From: Lunularia cruciata
Lineage: Eukaryota > Streptophyta > Marchantiopsida > Lunulariales > Lunulariaceae
DNA: 64,000 nucleotides
Assembly: GCA_948567375.1 (NCBI GenBank)
Contig: OX419761.1
Span: forward strand, 1,056,501-1,120,500
Direction: 5' to 3'
Shown piece by piece: positions 36,713 to 49,008 of this stretch. The notes beneath the pieces were generated by a model. The model searched no databases. It had not been told where the DNA came from and was given only the letters and a program-made list of their open reading frames with translations. Position numbers and translations under genes: made by a program. The stretch's first letter is position 1, and every line of letters starts with the position of its first letter.

Positions 36713-38046
36713 AGCAAGTTATGGATCCTAGATGCCACAAACATAAGAACCACCATCTTAGCAAAATGTCATGCTTTTGCCATTGCAAGTCACATTGGAG
36801 TGGATAAAACCTGAGATGTAGTCAAACACCATTACTATTGGTCCAAATTGAGCAATGATGTGATAGAATATGTTTGAAGTTGCCTACTCTATCAAAAAAA
36901 TCAATCTTCTAATCAAGCTTCCATATGACACCTTCAACCCCTCCCTACTCCTACACAACATTGGGAACAAGTAAACATGGATCTAGTTTGTGAATTGTCC
37001 AAGACCACCTCAGGGTTTGACTCCATTGTAGTCTTTGCCAAACAACTTAACAAAATATTTCATGTGCATTGCACCACCAAGGATATGACTGCTCCATAAT
37101 TAGCTCAATTGTAGTTAAATGTAGTCTTTTCTCACCATGGCCTATCTTGAGTACTTATTACCAAATAGAAGCACTCAATTTGCTAGTTTTTTTTGGAGAA
37201 CAATCTTTGGCATCTTCAAAACCAAATTGGCCATGTCTATGGCTAACCATCCATAGACTGATGGACAAAAAGAGTGGTTTAATTGCACTATTGAGGACAT
37301 GCTCCAAGGCTTCACCTTAGATAAACAAGGGAGGTGGGACACCTTGCTTCCACTAGTAGAATTTGAATACAACAATTCAATGAATGCATCCACACAAGTC
37401 ACAAATTCTTCCTCATGTATGGGGAGCATCCTTTCACACCTTTGAGCTTGATGAAGATCCACCTAGTGGCTACCAAGGTTGACGTTGTAAACACTTTTGT
37501 TTCTAAAATCCAACATGGTGTGGAGAATGCCAAGCACTGATTTCAAATCACCCAAAATCAATAGAAACAATATGTAGATGCACATTGCCAACAATAGATT
37601 CAATGTTGGGGATCAAATCTGGATATCCACAACCAACTTCACGTTAGTTGGTGCTTGTAAGCTCAGACCTTGTTTTATTGGGCCTTTTCTCATCCTTTGG
37701 TGAATCGGCATAGTGGTCTATCACCTCAAGCTACCGTCACACATGAAGATCCATCTAGTGTTCCATGTTTCCCTATTATATAGATATGCACCTAACCACT
37801 CCACTTTCTATCCATACAAGAAATTTGACCTGTCCAACACTCATTGATAGCATAGAGGAATATGAAGTTGAACGCATTCTCCAAAAATGCATCCGTAGTA
37901 TCTACCATCCACATGTGGAAATCTTGTACATTGGAAAGAGTACCCACTATATGAGGCAACATGGGAACCAATAGCCAACTTGACTCATGCACCAATGTTA
38001 GTGCAAAAAGCTTTGCAACAACTTTGCAATGAGTACATCGTGTCTT
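36713..38046 (+). pseudogene. Element E integrase with chromodomain
   Basis: Zinc-finger remnant (CHAFAIASHIGVDKT, then a YQKN segment) at 36765-36900. The core keeps MDLVCELSKT (first catalytic Asp, about 36978) and TDGQKEWFN near 37258, the degraded third-residue region. Then come a GPF-like module (CFIGPF, about 37671), HVSLLYR at 37765 and a chromodomain remnant: EEYEVERILQ (37850) and, after a frame change, HWKEYPLYEATWEPIANL (37930-37980). Chromodomains direct integration to particular chromatin. Many stops; inactive. Confidence 0.75.
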
Positions 38047-38061
38047 GAAAGGGGGGAGGTT

Positions 38062-38636
38062 TGTAATACCATTAGCTAGATATATTATCTAGAGGCGAAA
38101 TTTGGCTTGGTAACATCTGGAAGGATGCTATATATGATGCTATATATGTACTAAGTAGATCAAATAGAGATGTCACAAAAAGAGTACTTCCACTAATAGT
38201 GCAAGAGCTAAAAACACCTTGAAAACTTTACAGCTAATTTTGGAGGCCTAAAAATATGAATTAGGCCTAAAAAATGGATAGATTCCCATCCCTTTCAAGA
38301 AAAAGGCTTGCCTTTCCTCCCATTATTTGCCTCATTGAGAGTTTTCAAATGGTACTTCATCCATGTGATTTTGACCTTCTTATAAGAAGATTCTCTCTAG
38401 TCAAACTTTTTTGACCAACATGTCACCCATCCATTCAACTAATCTAATGGTGGAGCTCACTAACATGTCACCAATCCATGTATTTGATCCAAAGATGGAA
38501 CTCTCTTGGGGAGTATCCTTTTTGCTATATAATAAAGACAAGGTGCTCCTTTGGAACATCAAAGTATTAAGTGTGAAGGTTTGTGTTTCTTCTATTGTGT
38601 TTCTCTTGAGGGTTCTCCTATCCTCAGAATATTACA
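38062..38636 (+). repeat. 3' LTR of element E
   Basis: Starts TGTAATACCATTAGCTAG right after the purine tract and ends ATATTACA. It differs from the 5' LTR at many sites and has a short local tandem duplication (gatgctatatat twice, near 38125-38150) not present there. Confidence 0.9.
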
Positions 38637-39420
38637 CCTACCCTTGATTTTGATATAGCCATGGCTACTTGGATTGAGCAATTAGAGTAGAGATTGGCTT
38701 GCATAGTCAAAGCTCAAAGGAGATCAGATTTTGCTGTTGAGGCTTCTACCTCTTATGTTGGTGATAAAGACATCTTGGACTTTATGTGCAAAGCCGCATA
38801 AGTAGATGCATCTACCATAATGACTAAGAATATAATACATGCTCTAAAGCCTAGAAGAACATCAATGGAATTGGACCCATAGAGAGGAGAGGTTGGTAGA
38901 TAGTTCAACTTCCCTAGTCTTTCACACTCTTAGAGGTACTATAGACAACATCCATGGCTCTAGACATCTTAGTGTAGGTATAGTAGATGGTGATAGAATG
39001 CATGATAGACTAGATGCTAGTCAACTACTTGCTACTACATAAACTAGGTCTAGTATGATGTTGGGAGTAGCTCAATTGATTATGCGCTTTCCTTTGTTCT
39101 TAGCCAATGACATGTTTACATTGGAAGTTGACCCAACTCTAATGTTTTGGTTGGTTGCTACACTTTGTGAGAGTATGGATGATGTGGTTCTTGCTTCTAC
39201 AGCAAAGGTGGTTGATATTGGAGCTAACATGGCTGATGAGCATGAGATCCATTGTTGTACTTTGCCTTTCTCTCTCTAGGAACAAACCTTAGTTGTGGAG
39301 CTTATAGATCAAAGATTTTATGTAAATTTGTCCCTACTAGTTTGAGCACATGTGTTACTCAACCATCAGGATCTTCCATTCTTGCTTCTAGTATTCCTTT
39401 TATTGGGTAGGGGAGTAACG
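38637..39420 (+). pseudogene. Element D gag end and protease region
   Basis: Continues element D after the insertion of E. 38645-38930 matches 63705-63990 of the sister copy (IAMATxIEQLE, then EASTSYVGDxD...LDFMC). Downstream ORF 39055-39279 (MMLGVAQLIMRFPLFLAND) probably precedes or contains protease sequence, but I cannot locate an active-site motif with certainty. Disrupted by several stops. Confidence 0.6.
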
Positions 39421-41570
39421 GGCAACCTAACCTATCATCATGAGACACACTCTTGGTCTATTGGTCATCACTTCCAACATTACCAAGGAGAAATATACAA
39501 CATTCCTAGAAGGAAAGAATCTAAGCGCAACACCCACACACCAATCCAAGCTTATTGGACTTGCAAACAAACATGCACATAGAGAGGATCCAACCACAAG
39601 AATTCAACAACAACTCTCCATGCTCTTTGGCAGAAATCAGCTTTAGAGCCTCTTGCCTTATCCTTAGCTGATTTAAATATGTACTCCAAGTTTCTTCCAA
39701 GCTATAATCCAACTTTCAAACCATTTGTACTCCAAGTGGAGAAATTTTATGCCTTTTTGAATGGGGAAAACTTTGTGCAACTAAGATGAAAATAAATTTT
39801 CTGTGTTACTCTGATTCAAATGATCTAAAACTCAATGAAAAGCCTATAAGATGAGCTTTCCAATGTCATGAAGCAAGCCAAAATTTTATCACTATAGATT
39901 TCTTGACAAGCTCTCAAACTTGGCCAATTTTTTGTAGTTTCTACCCTAAATCTAAATCCCCAATTGCAGGTTTGCTCTTGGTCCTTGGTAACTTTCTCCA
40001 GAATTTTGGATCAAAGGTACAAATAATCCTCATAAACACTCTAGAAACCTTAATCTTCAACCATACTCACAAAAATAAGATAATTTACATTCAATCATGA
40101 TTGAAGATAGAAATGCTCTACCAAGCTTTTGACAATATTTTTAGTAGAAGTTGTTGCATCAACTCTCACTCTCCATGGATCCAAAGCCAACCAAATTTTT
40201 CATAGTAGTTTATTGTGACCTTGGAACTAAAATAAAAACCTTCAAATTTTAATAGTCTAATCAAAGCTCAATCCCTAGATATGGATTAATTTTTGAGTTG
40301 GGCTAACTTGTAAGCTCAATAGATCCAAGTATGCTTGATCAAAGATCTTGAATTCTTTGTTTGAGGAATTTACATGAAACCTTTGCACAAAGGTGAAAAA
40401 CCTAATCACTAAAAATAATGAAAATTTTCATAAATTGATTCAGACCATAACTTGAGGAGTGATCAAAACTCCAAACTTGATCATCATGTCATCTCCAATA
40501 CCTTACTTTCTAGAGCTCCAACTTCAATTGACTAGATCTGACTTGAGATTCATACAAAAATAAAATTTATTGCACTCAAAAATAATAAGCTCTCTATATT
40601 CTCTCCAATTGTACTAACAGATCATGAAAATATGTCACAAAGCTCTTTCCAAATTGTCTAGTTTATGCACTTGGTATGACTTCCACCCCTTTGATTCAAT
40701 CAATCATAGTCCCTTGAGAATCTACTGAAATCACTTGTTTTATATCTCCAAATTTTATCTTTTCAGCTCCTTTGTCCAACTATGGTCTTTTCTATCCAAA
40801 CGCTCTTCCTTAACTCCTTTGATGTTCAAAAAACTCCAGACTTCTCCTCTTGGGACCTAATCACTTGCATTTTTGTCATTTAATTAGTTCTCTTTTTTCC
40901 AAGTGTGCCCCATAGCTCCAACTTGAAGCCATTGAACAAGATTAAGTCATTTTCCATCTATAAGAGCACATTGATTGTCCTAGACCTAGACTTGCTCATA
41001 AGTAAGCATAGGAAGGATAATTATATTTGGGCTCCCATCATTGACTCATGAATGTAGCCTTGAATTGTGCTACCATCCAACCCCAAAGTTCATCACAATG
41101 TAGAATCTAAAGCTTGATGAGAAAAGGATCCAAGAGTGTAAGATTGGCAACATGGGACATCTCCTACTCAAGTGCTTCCTTTGATGCTCTAGTGCTCACA
41201 CTTTGCTATAACTCTCATTCCTTATGTCCTCTTCCCGCTTGAGACTCCTAAAACTAAGAGCACACACCTTCTATAAACTCCCCACCACCTATAAAGATAA
41301 GAACTCTCAACAAGGATAAGACCATAATACACATGGCTAGTCATATATATATATATATATATATATACACATGTACAAAGGGTGCTCACATGGTAATAGT
41401 TTAACCATGAGATCCATTCTACAATCTACTCCAATGATGTGGAGATAAACCATGCTAAACTCCTTTTTTACTAGTTATTCAAACCACAACATGACACCAT
41501 TCAGCAACCAATGGTTTATGGCAAGCAAACATAGCTAGGTTGGAGGAGTTACCAAGTAGACTTGCCTTTG
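39421..41570. other. About 2-kb segment foreign to element D, no ORF
   Basis: Element D pol-like sequence stops near 39.42 kb and resumes near 41.57 kb. The segment between is AT-rich and noncoding in style. It begins near gtaggggagtaacgggc and ends near aggaggagttaccaag, so a short similar motif (gagtaa/gagtta) occurs at both ends, but no clear target duplication or LTR signature was established. Candidates are a solo LTR or a non-autonomous element. Borders are approximate. Confidence 0.4.
41343..41367. repeat. (AT)12 microsatellite
   Basis: Uninterrupted alternating AT run within the 2-kb foreign-looking segment. Confidence 0.95.
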
Positions 41571-43812
41571 AGTAATCTCAATTTACACCTAAAGTTGTAC
41601 TATTTGATAATTAGAGGGAGATTTTTTATTTGGTGCGATCTTCAGGGAAGGTCTATACACCATAAAGGGTCTTATTGGACTCTAGTGCATAATCTCTTAT
41701 GTTGGAGAAGTTTGCAATTGTTGGTCTAGAGCTACTGAAGACCCATGTGGAGAGGTGTCTATTTCAGATCCAAACATCTCTAGGGGTGGTTCTACACAAT
41801 ACATCACATGTAGAGAGCTCATTGTCTAGATTCAGCCTAGTCATTAGATTGATAGCTTTGTGGTGAGAGCTCAGGTTATTTAAATAGTAGTAGTCATATG
41901 ATGTGCTAGTTGGTGGAGTAGTGTTATACCCCATGGGTTTTAGTATTGACTATAGAGAGGAGAAAACCTCTTATAGACCAAGTTGGCAGTCAAGTGAGGG
42001 ATGGATATGTTGCCTAACAATATGATTTAGTAGTGTGGCAATCTTGGCTCACTATAGTTAGGGCCCATGGCATGAGTTTTAGATTTTAATGGTTTTGTTA
42101 CTTGGCTTGGTTACTTATTGGAGGGGAACTCCTATGTAAAGGATACTCTAGTACCAGAAGAGATCACTCATATTTGGAGTATGAGTGAGATCATTCTGTC
42201 CATCTTGGATGTTCCATTGTGGAGTTTTGAGGAGGCACTGCAATAGCATGTAGATCAATTGGTGCAATATGCTTGGAGTGGAGCCTTTTTACCACCAATT
42301 GACCAATATGAGGATGAGCCTCTAGAGTCAGTTACCTTATCACCTTTGGTTCATCAGTTTTTTCTCCAACCTGCATTTTGGGAAATGTCCCTATGATGGT
42401 TGATTCTTGCACTTGGGTGGTAGCAAGTAAATATCAGATCCATTCTTGGATATGACCTACTGTGTTATTAGATGCAACCAAAGTGGGATCACATATTCAT
42501 CACCTTTGTCTTTGGTGGACAAACCTCTTACCTAGAGAGGTTCTATAATGTGCTTATGATTGGATTGAATGATTAGACCACCTTATTGTTGATGATATTT
42601 TGGATGTTGGGCACTAGTCTCAAATGGTGGTAGTGGTTGATAGGTCACTTATGGCAACGATGAACCTTGTTGTACAATGTAAAGCCACTTTACCCACACT
42701 TTTAAGTTTCCTAGGCTCCCATGTTTTTCAAGAAGGAGGTCTTGGACTTGTTTAGGACTCACAATTATAGAAATTGGTGGAGCTTAATGTTGATGAGGGA
42801 GAGTAGGCGATGGGTCTTTTGTACCAATATTACCATTGTTACAATAGTGTTAGAGGCATCCAAGCATCAAGTGTTAGGTTAGGCTATAGATTTGAGTTGT
42901 TTGACCTAGATTGTGAGCCTTGGCTTGGTAGAGTAGCATAGGATATGCTTGATAGGTATCATCACTTGGACACTTGTGAGCTCTATGCCTATTGAGAAAA
43001 TTCAACCACATGCAAAGGGCAATAGACCAAGTGGGCAGGGTATTCATGGGGTACAACCAATGACTACTAATGAGAGTGGTATATAGCACTAATTTTTCTT
43101 GGTGCTATATTGATGACATTTTGGTCCACATTGATTGGAGTATGTTGGAGTTTGGAGCAATACTCACCCAACATGATGATGAGGAGAAGGAGTTGGTGGT
43201 GGCTTATGCTAGTAGTTCCAACAATTCAATAGAGCCAAATTATAGTTCATATAAAGGAGAGTGCTTGGAAGAAATATGGGCAATAGCACTTTTCTATTGT
43301 AACCTTTCATTCTCATCATTGATCATCAACCACTAAAGTGGTTAATGGAGTCTGATAAAATTTCAGAGAAGCTTGCTTGAATGGGCTCTGATTTTATAAG
43401 AGTACACTTTCATGGTTATTCACAAAGCTAGAGTGGTGAATTGTGATGTAGATGGGTTAAATAGAAACTCATGTCCTAGCCAATAGACTAGGGTATGTTG
43501 GCATGGTGAGACATATGAGGAGATGGTGCTAGGTTTGCATGCATCTTTCTTTTTATGTATATTTTTCAAGGCGTTGGTGGTATCTCCCTTAGCACATATA
43601 AGAGGAGTTATTGAGTTCACAGATCAAGAGTGTGTAGATATTAGTATAGTTCAACAAGACATTCATGATGATATTTTAGTGATAGATTATCTTGTCATTG
43701 GCGTTGTGGGTGGCACAATTAGTCCCAAGGAGAGAGATTATATTCTTTGGCTTAGATTGGAGGGTAGACACCTTCTTTGTGTATGGGAGGCTGGTAGAGT
43801 ACGAGTAATACC
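41571..43812 (+). pseudogene. Element D protease/RT/RNase H and integrase start, decayed
   Basis: The first 1.4 kb is too degraded for clear motifs. At about 43095 the RT catalytic motif is readable (CYIDDILVH), but it joins almost directly to RNase H (FGAILTQHDDEEKELVVAYAS), so the RT C-terminal part is deleted. RNase H continues (NYSSYKGECL) to a tail FMVIHKARVVNCDVDGLNRN (about 43405-43465). A spacer ORF at 43523-43812 leads to RVRVIP, after which integrase is cut by element H. The host integrase reading continues at 49434. Confidence 0.7.
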
Positions 43813-44238
43813 TATAGAAGACCAAGACCGAGGAGAGAAATAAGAGAATGGAAACTCATATTGGGACACCTGAATGTGGGAAAACTCCAAATGCCTAGCA
43901 TGAGCTTTGGCTTTGGTATTTATAGGTAGCATACAAGGCCCTTGAGAAGCTTCTCAAGAAGTTTCCTCAAGCCGCTTTCTTAGAGTGCAAGCCAAGTTAA
44001 CTAGGAAGTTTCTTAAGAAGCTTCCTTCTAGAAGCCACCTACTTGGCATGCAAGCAAAGCTAGTTGGAAGCTTCTAGAAGCTTCCTTTTAGAAGCTACTT
44101 ACTTGAGGTGCAAGCTAAGCTAGCTGGGAAGATTCCCAAGAAGCTTCCTAGATACTTCAAGAATATTCTAGGCTAATTTGTCTTATGTGCTACTTTGTAA
44201 GCCCAACTAACTTTGTTGCTAAATTCCATATTGTTACA
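43813..44238 (-). repeat. 3' LTR of element H
   Basis: On the minus strand it starts TGTAACAATATGG and ends in TA, a decayed CA. It carries the same ~61-bp tandem units as the 5' LTR, including an intact four-unit GAAnnTTCnnGAAnnTTC array at 44067-44084 and a three-unit TTCnnGAAnnTTC at 44156-44168, and a TATAAATA on the minus strand (43917-43924). Confidence 0.95.
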
Positions 44239-44574
44239 TATTCCTCTGCCGCTAGTTGGTGACGTCCTCATCGCCAAAGAAGCTTCCAATTCCTGAATGG
44301 CCATTTGTGCATTTTGGAGGTGAGAAAGAGGTTCCCATGTGGTATCATGAAGAAGATACCCTTTCCAAAGGACCTTGTACTCCATAGGTTGGCGATGGCC
44401 TTGTTGAATATGGCAACACGCAAGGATACAATCAACTTTGTACTCCTCATGATCATTGATAGGGACAGGAAGAGGGGGAGGTTGGACTCGAGAGGAAAAG
44501 GAAGAGGGGTTAGGAACAAAGGGTTTCAACTTGGAAACATGAAAGACATGATAGATACGTATGTGACAAGGCAA
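44173..44574 (-). pseudogene. Element H integrase tail and chromodomain
   Basis: 133-codon open frame ending in the LTR. It reads IYHVFHVSKLKPF, the usual junction after the GPY/F module, then the chromodomain YKVDCILACCHIQ...EYKVLWKGYLLHDTTWEP, closing with a short helix (AQMAIQELEASL). Chromodomains of chromoviruses read histone marks and steer integration into heterochromatin. The Trp and Tyr aromatic positions of the fold are largely kept. It belongs to the pol polyprotein; the ATG used here is not a real start. Confidence 0.85.
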
Positions 44575-45553
44575 GGCAAGTCAATAAGCAACAAGAGAGA
44601 CAATTTGGGTGATATCAAAGGGTTCTTTCCAATTAGGAGCAAGTTTACAAACTTGGGTATCAAGTGGGAGAGGGAGGTTACTAGAGGATAACATGACTTT
44701 ATCACCAACTTCAAAGGTGAGATCACGACAATGGTGGTCCGCATATTGTTTTTGGCGATTCTAAGCAACAAGGAGGTGAGACTTGGCTTGTTGGAGAGAT
44801 TGGGATTAGTGGTCAAGAATGTGGAAGTATGAGGATTCTGAGATGGAGGAGTAGCAAGAAGAGAATCTGGAACAAGTGGATCTTGGCCAAAATTAAGAAA
44901 GAAAGGAGAAAATCTAGTGCTTGCTTGTTTGGAATTGTTGTAGGCAAATTCTGCAACTGCAAGACATTCATCTCAATTGGTATGGTGGACATTGACAAAG
45001 GCATGCTATATATCCTCTAATGTATGATTTGCACGTTTGGTTTGTCCATCGGTTTGAGGATGATAGGCCGTGGACAAAGCAAGCTGGGTGCCAAGTATAT
45101 GGAAGTGTGCTTGCCAAAACTTCCCGGTAAATCGAGGATCACGGTCGGAGATGAGTACATGTGGCATCCCATGATGCTTGAAGATATTATCAAAGTAGAT
45201 TTGCGCTAAGGTTGGAGCATCCATGGTATCACAGGTTGGTGCCAAGTGTATTTTCTTACTAAGCTTATCCACACACACCATGATTGCAGTGTGTCCTTGT
45301 TTTGTCTTTGGCAAGGATGTGATGAGATCCAAGCTCACATGCTCCCAATGAGCAAATGGAAGGGTTTAGGGTTCCTCCCACACGGCTTCTGGTTGTTGGC
45401 CTTGTTACATTGGCAGCTCTCACATGATTGGACAAATTCTTGAACATCTCGTGTCATGTTGGGCCACCACCATTGATGTTGGAGGGTACCCAAGGTCTTG
45501 TCCACACCCATATGACCAGCAATGGATAAATCATGGGCTTCTTGAAGGTGCAC
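44575..45553 (-). pseudogene. Element H integrase core, catalytic Glu replaced by Lys
   Basis: Zinc-binding domain at 45553-45400 (HDLSIAGHMGVDKT, then CESCQCNK). The catalytic core has the first Asp in MSLDLITSLPKT (45338 downwards) and the second in SDRDPRFTGKFW. The third position reads DGQTKRANHTLEDI instead of the family-typical DGQTERAN; the codon at 45036-45038 is AAA on the minus strand, a single G-to-A change from GAA. The D,D,E triad is essential for strand transfer, so this integrase should be dead. A stop follows shortly after, at about 45006; further C-terminal sequence is readable to 44575 with breaks. Confidence 0.85.
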
Positions 45554-46951
45554 AAGTCAAAGATCACCTTTAGCTGGAACATAGATCCAGTCCTCATGGA
45601 ATAAAGGCCCTCCTTGATGGAGAAGGTGTTGTACTCCTTATTGCATGCCGTAAGGCACCTATGTACCAATTGGAAGAAGGGATCTTGGTGTAGAGCTGAC
45701 TAAAACCCATTTTGGACCTTAGAGTCAACTGACACCGTTGAAATTGCTATTGTGATGAGAGGAAGGGACTTCAAATCAGGCCATCATGATAAAGCATCAG
45801 GGATGACATGGAACCGACCTGGTTTGTACTCAAGTTTGATGTTATACAGTTGGAGTTGTTCCCCCCATTGATGATGTCAACTCTTCATGTGTTCCAAGTG
45901 TAAGGTCTGCAACAATGGTTTGTGATCAGATCGCATGATCACTTGTTTCCTCAAGAGGTAATGCCTCCATACCTTGGTGGCGTATACCATTGCAAGTTGT
46001 TCTTGATCTCAAACAGAGTAGTTTTGTTCAGCCATATTGAGTCGGCAAGACACAAAGGCAATGGGATGGAGTCCATTTGGGAATTCTTGTTGTAGCACGG
46101 CTCCAATTGCAAAGTTAGAAGCATCAAAATCAACCACACAGGGTAGTTGAGGATCATATGGTTGAAGAATGGGACTTGAAGACACCATATGATTTAACTT
46201 CTGGAATGCTTCTTCATGCTTGGTGGTCCATTGGAAGCTCATGTTCTTTCCCAAGAGGTTAGTCAATGATGCAGCCACATGAGAATAATAATGGATGAAT
46301 TGTGGGTAAAAACTAGCCGTTCCATTGAATACCCGTACTTTTGTAGCATCCTTTGGGGTAGGCCAATCAGTAATGGCCTTGATTTTCTCTTCTTCCATCT
46401 TGATCCCCTCTGATGAGATCTTATGACCCAAGAAGGTAACCTCCTTTTGCCAAAAGGCACACTTCAACTTCTTGCAGTAAAATTTCCATTGTCGTAGTCG
46501 TCTTAGAACTTCTTGCATATGATTCATGTGTTCTGCCTCTATCTTACTATAAATTAAGATATCATCAAAGAACACCACTACAATCCAATAGTCCATCCAA
46601 CACCCGATGCATCTGATCCATGAAGACTACTAGAGCATTAGTGAGTCCAAAAGGTAGAACTCTCCACTCAAACTACTCATACCTTGTACGGAAGGCAGTC
46701 TTTTGCACATCCTCTTTATCAATAGGAATTTGCCAATAGCCGTTGCAAAGATCCAACTTGGTAAAGTAGCGTGCTCCACTTAGTTGATCAAGCAAGTCAT
46801 CAATCCAAGGCAAGAAATATGCATTCTTCACGGTTTGCTTATTGAACCCATGGTAATCAATACAAAAATGAAGTCCTCCATCCTTCTTTGGAACAACTAG
46901 TACCAGTGCTCCCCAAGGAGAGGTACTATGTTGTATGAATCCTTCTCCCAC
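45554..46951 (-). pseudogene. Element H reverse transcriptase and RNase H
   Basis: RT N-terminal half at 46951-46673: [19 protein letters not shown], then [13 protein letters not shown]. The next 75 bases read FEWRVLPFGLTNA in another frame, so there is a frameshift near 46.67 kb and another near 46.60 kb. From 46596 the catalytic motif is FFDDILIYSK (YxDD type), followed by FLGHKISSEGI, and RNase H with VVDFDASNFAIGAVLQQ (about 46150) and AEQNYSV. After 46009 the RNase H end is broken by stops. Confidence 0.85.
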
Positions 46952-47015
46952 AATTCTGTAAGTGTTGTTTGCAACTCCTCCAACTCCATTGGTGAGAGCT
47001 AATATATCGGTCTAC

Positions 47016-47760
47016 TCATTGGAGTACTCCTTGGCAATAACTTGATCTTGAAGGGCATACCTTGATTGGAGTGTAATCCCTTTGGCAGATAATACGGAAT
47101 ACGTCTGCAAACTCCTCAACCATCCGATCAACCATTGCTTGATGAGGTCTTTGGCCCTCTTCCAATTGTTCTTGTGCAATTAGCTTGATCCACACCGCAA
47201 ATACAGACTTATCTTCCTCCAAAGCTTGCTCTATGGCTGCTTTACTAACCAACTTCCCTTCCAAGGACTCATCTCTCTTCCAAGCTTGCTCCATGGTTAC
47301 CTTCTTGGCAAAATTCCCATCTCAAGACTCCACTCCCTTCAAGTTTTGTTCTATGGCTACCTTCTCAACAAACTTCTCATCTTGGGACTGACTTTTCTTA
47401 GGTGTCTTACTCAAAGGTGCCAGACAACCTAATTGGAAATTCTTACCTTGGTGTTGTACTTGAATTTGGCATTGGGTCCAATCAAATTGAACCTTATGAC
47501 GTTCAAGCCAAGGTAGACCCAAAATGATATCATAGTGTAGAGGTGCCACTACAAACCTCATACACTCTAAATACTCCTTCCCAATCTTGAAGGTAATAGG
47601 ATGCAAGGTGCGGAATGCAAAATCCTTTCTACCATCCGCTATCATCAAACTACTTCAAATCATTGGCTTGATAGGAATATCTAATTCCTTTGCTACTTGC
47701 ATAGACATGCAATTCTTTGAACTTCCAAAATCAACCAAAATCCTACAACCTCAATTAGAT
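47016..47760 (-). pseudogene. Element H protease and protease-RT linker
   Basis: Aspartic protease region: the active-site segment near 47735-47700 reads ILVDFGSSKNCM, where DSG is usual, so Ser is changed to Phe. The later hydrophobic motif DIILGLPWLERH (about 47520) is intact and is a strong family marker. The linker (47294-47016) reads MVEEFADVF, normal just before the RT. Retroviral-type proteases dimerise and cut Gag-Pol. Stops separate the pieces. Confidence 0.8.
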
Positions 47761-47924
47761 ATTGTACCTTGCAAGTGCAGCAAACTTGCATAGGTCGAGC
47801 CTTCAATCCCATTGGAACTAATCAAGCTCCCAATAGGCAGCTTGAAATCTCTTATTGGGGTTCTTTGTTTCCTTGATCATTTGGTTCCACAAACTCTATA
47901 TGGGTAACTTGTCAAGGTCACACA

Positions 47925-48800
47925 TTCCTAAGTGGACATTCAATAATGTGATGTCCAACTTGGCGACAATAAAAACAACCTTCATTTTGTTGCAATCTTT
48001 CTCTATCTACTGCACCAAGATTAGATAGCATCAATCTCTATTGGTGTTGGTTCTTCCACTTGTGCGTATTGTACTGGTAAGCTTGGTGTAAGTCAAGGTT
48101 GAGACCAAGTTGTCACAACCAAGGAATCAAAGCGCTCAGCCAATTGCATGGCTTCTTCTACATTTTGTGGTTCTTGCATGGTCACCTCCAATTTGGTTTG
48201 TGACTTCAATCCTAGCACAGATTGATCTAGAACTTCTCCTTCTTGTATATCTGGAATTTGCATGATGATGTTTTGAAATTGTGTGATGTAGCCTCTTATT
48301 GAGCCAGTCTGCTTCAACTTTGCCAATTTATCTTGTGCGGCTTGGGTGGCATTTATAGTTTGATATCGACCAAGTATTGCATCCTTGAATTCTGTCCATG
48401 TCAAGATTGGTGCAACAATTTGTCATTTGGCTTACTCCACTTGGAATCGCCACCAAAGTTTTTCCACACCATCCAATTGGCTAGAAGCCAAAAGAATCTA
48501 TTTCTGTTCATCTTGAAGATTGGTGGCTTTGAAGCAATGTTTGCAATTCAAACACAAAATTCTCCACTATGCTCAGAAGATTCTTGCCTTCAAACACCTT
48601 GGGTTTTGGAAATTGAATACAATCTTCTTCATCTCAGATAGGCACTCTCTCTATATGTTCTTGTTGTTGTTGGTCTCGTTCATCCAAAAATTGAGTAAGG
48701 TGCTCGATTTGTTGTTGCATCGCAAGGATAACGTCCAATATTGCCACCATAGCTACTACTCCCAATTTATCTTATTGATTAATACATAGATACAACATGT
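47925..48800 (-). pseudogene. Element H gag with CCHC zinc knuckle
   Basis: A 103-codon open piece (48404-48093) reads MTWTEFKDAILGRYQ, LAKLKQTGSIRGYITQFQ and EAMQLAERFDSL, the conserved retrotransposon-gag signature. Further down, at about 47985-47934, a complete CCHC knuckle reads CFYCRQVGHHIIEC. The N-terminal part, 48405-48800, is less clear. The knuckle binds element RNA during packaging. Confidence 0.8.
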
Positions 48801-49008
48801 CCACCTTTCTCCATAAGTGACAACCGGAAGTATCAAGGGTTCCTTAGACACGGTGATCATATGTAGAAAATCTTGTCCAAAGTGTGAGGTGATGAATTAT
48901 GTGAAGCGGTGCTTGGGTAATATTTGGACATGAAAATCCCAATGGTTTGGCGGAAGTGGATTTGGTGGTCCATAAATTCCATTGATCCCATTATTGCTCT
49001 GATACCAA
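48801..49008 (-). promoter_or_regulatory. Leader and primer binding site of element H
   Basis: Untranslated leader between the 5' LTR and gag. The primer site (tggtatcagagc, minus strand, 49007-48996) is separated from the LTR by one base and matches the 3' end complement of initiator tRNA-Met, common in plant Ty3/gypsy elements. Confidence 0.9.

Larger units (their letters stand above)
32367..38636 (+). mobile_element. Ty3/gypsy chromovirus E, full length but decayed
   Basis: Complete element of about 6.27 kb with two LTRs, an initiator-Met-type primer site (tggtatcaaagc, 32964-32975), gag, protease, RT, RNase H, integrase, a chromodomain-like C-terminus and a polypurine tract (gaaaggggggaggt, 38047-38060). 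It lies in gag of element D. The flanking 5-mers are CTTGC (32362-32366) and CCTAC (38637-38641); the uninterrupted sister copy has CCTGC, so both are explained by one transition each in the target duplication. LTR divergence, by eye about 20% or more, shows an old insertion. All frames carry many stops. Confidence 0.85.

Noticed and set aside
41343-41367. TATA promoter element
   Set aside because: It is a simple (AT)12 microsatellite without a gene downstream.
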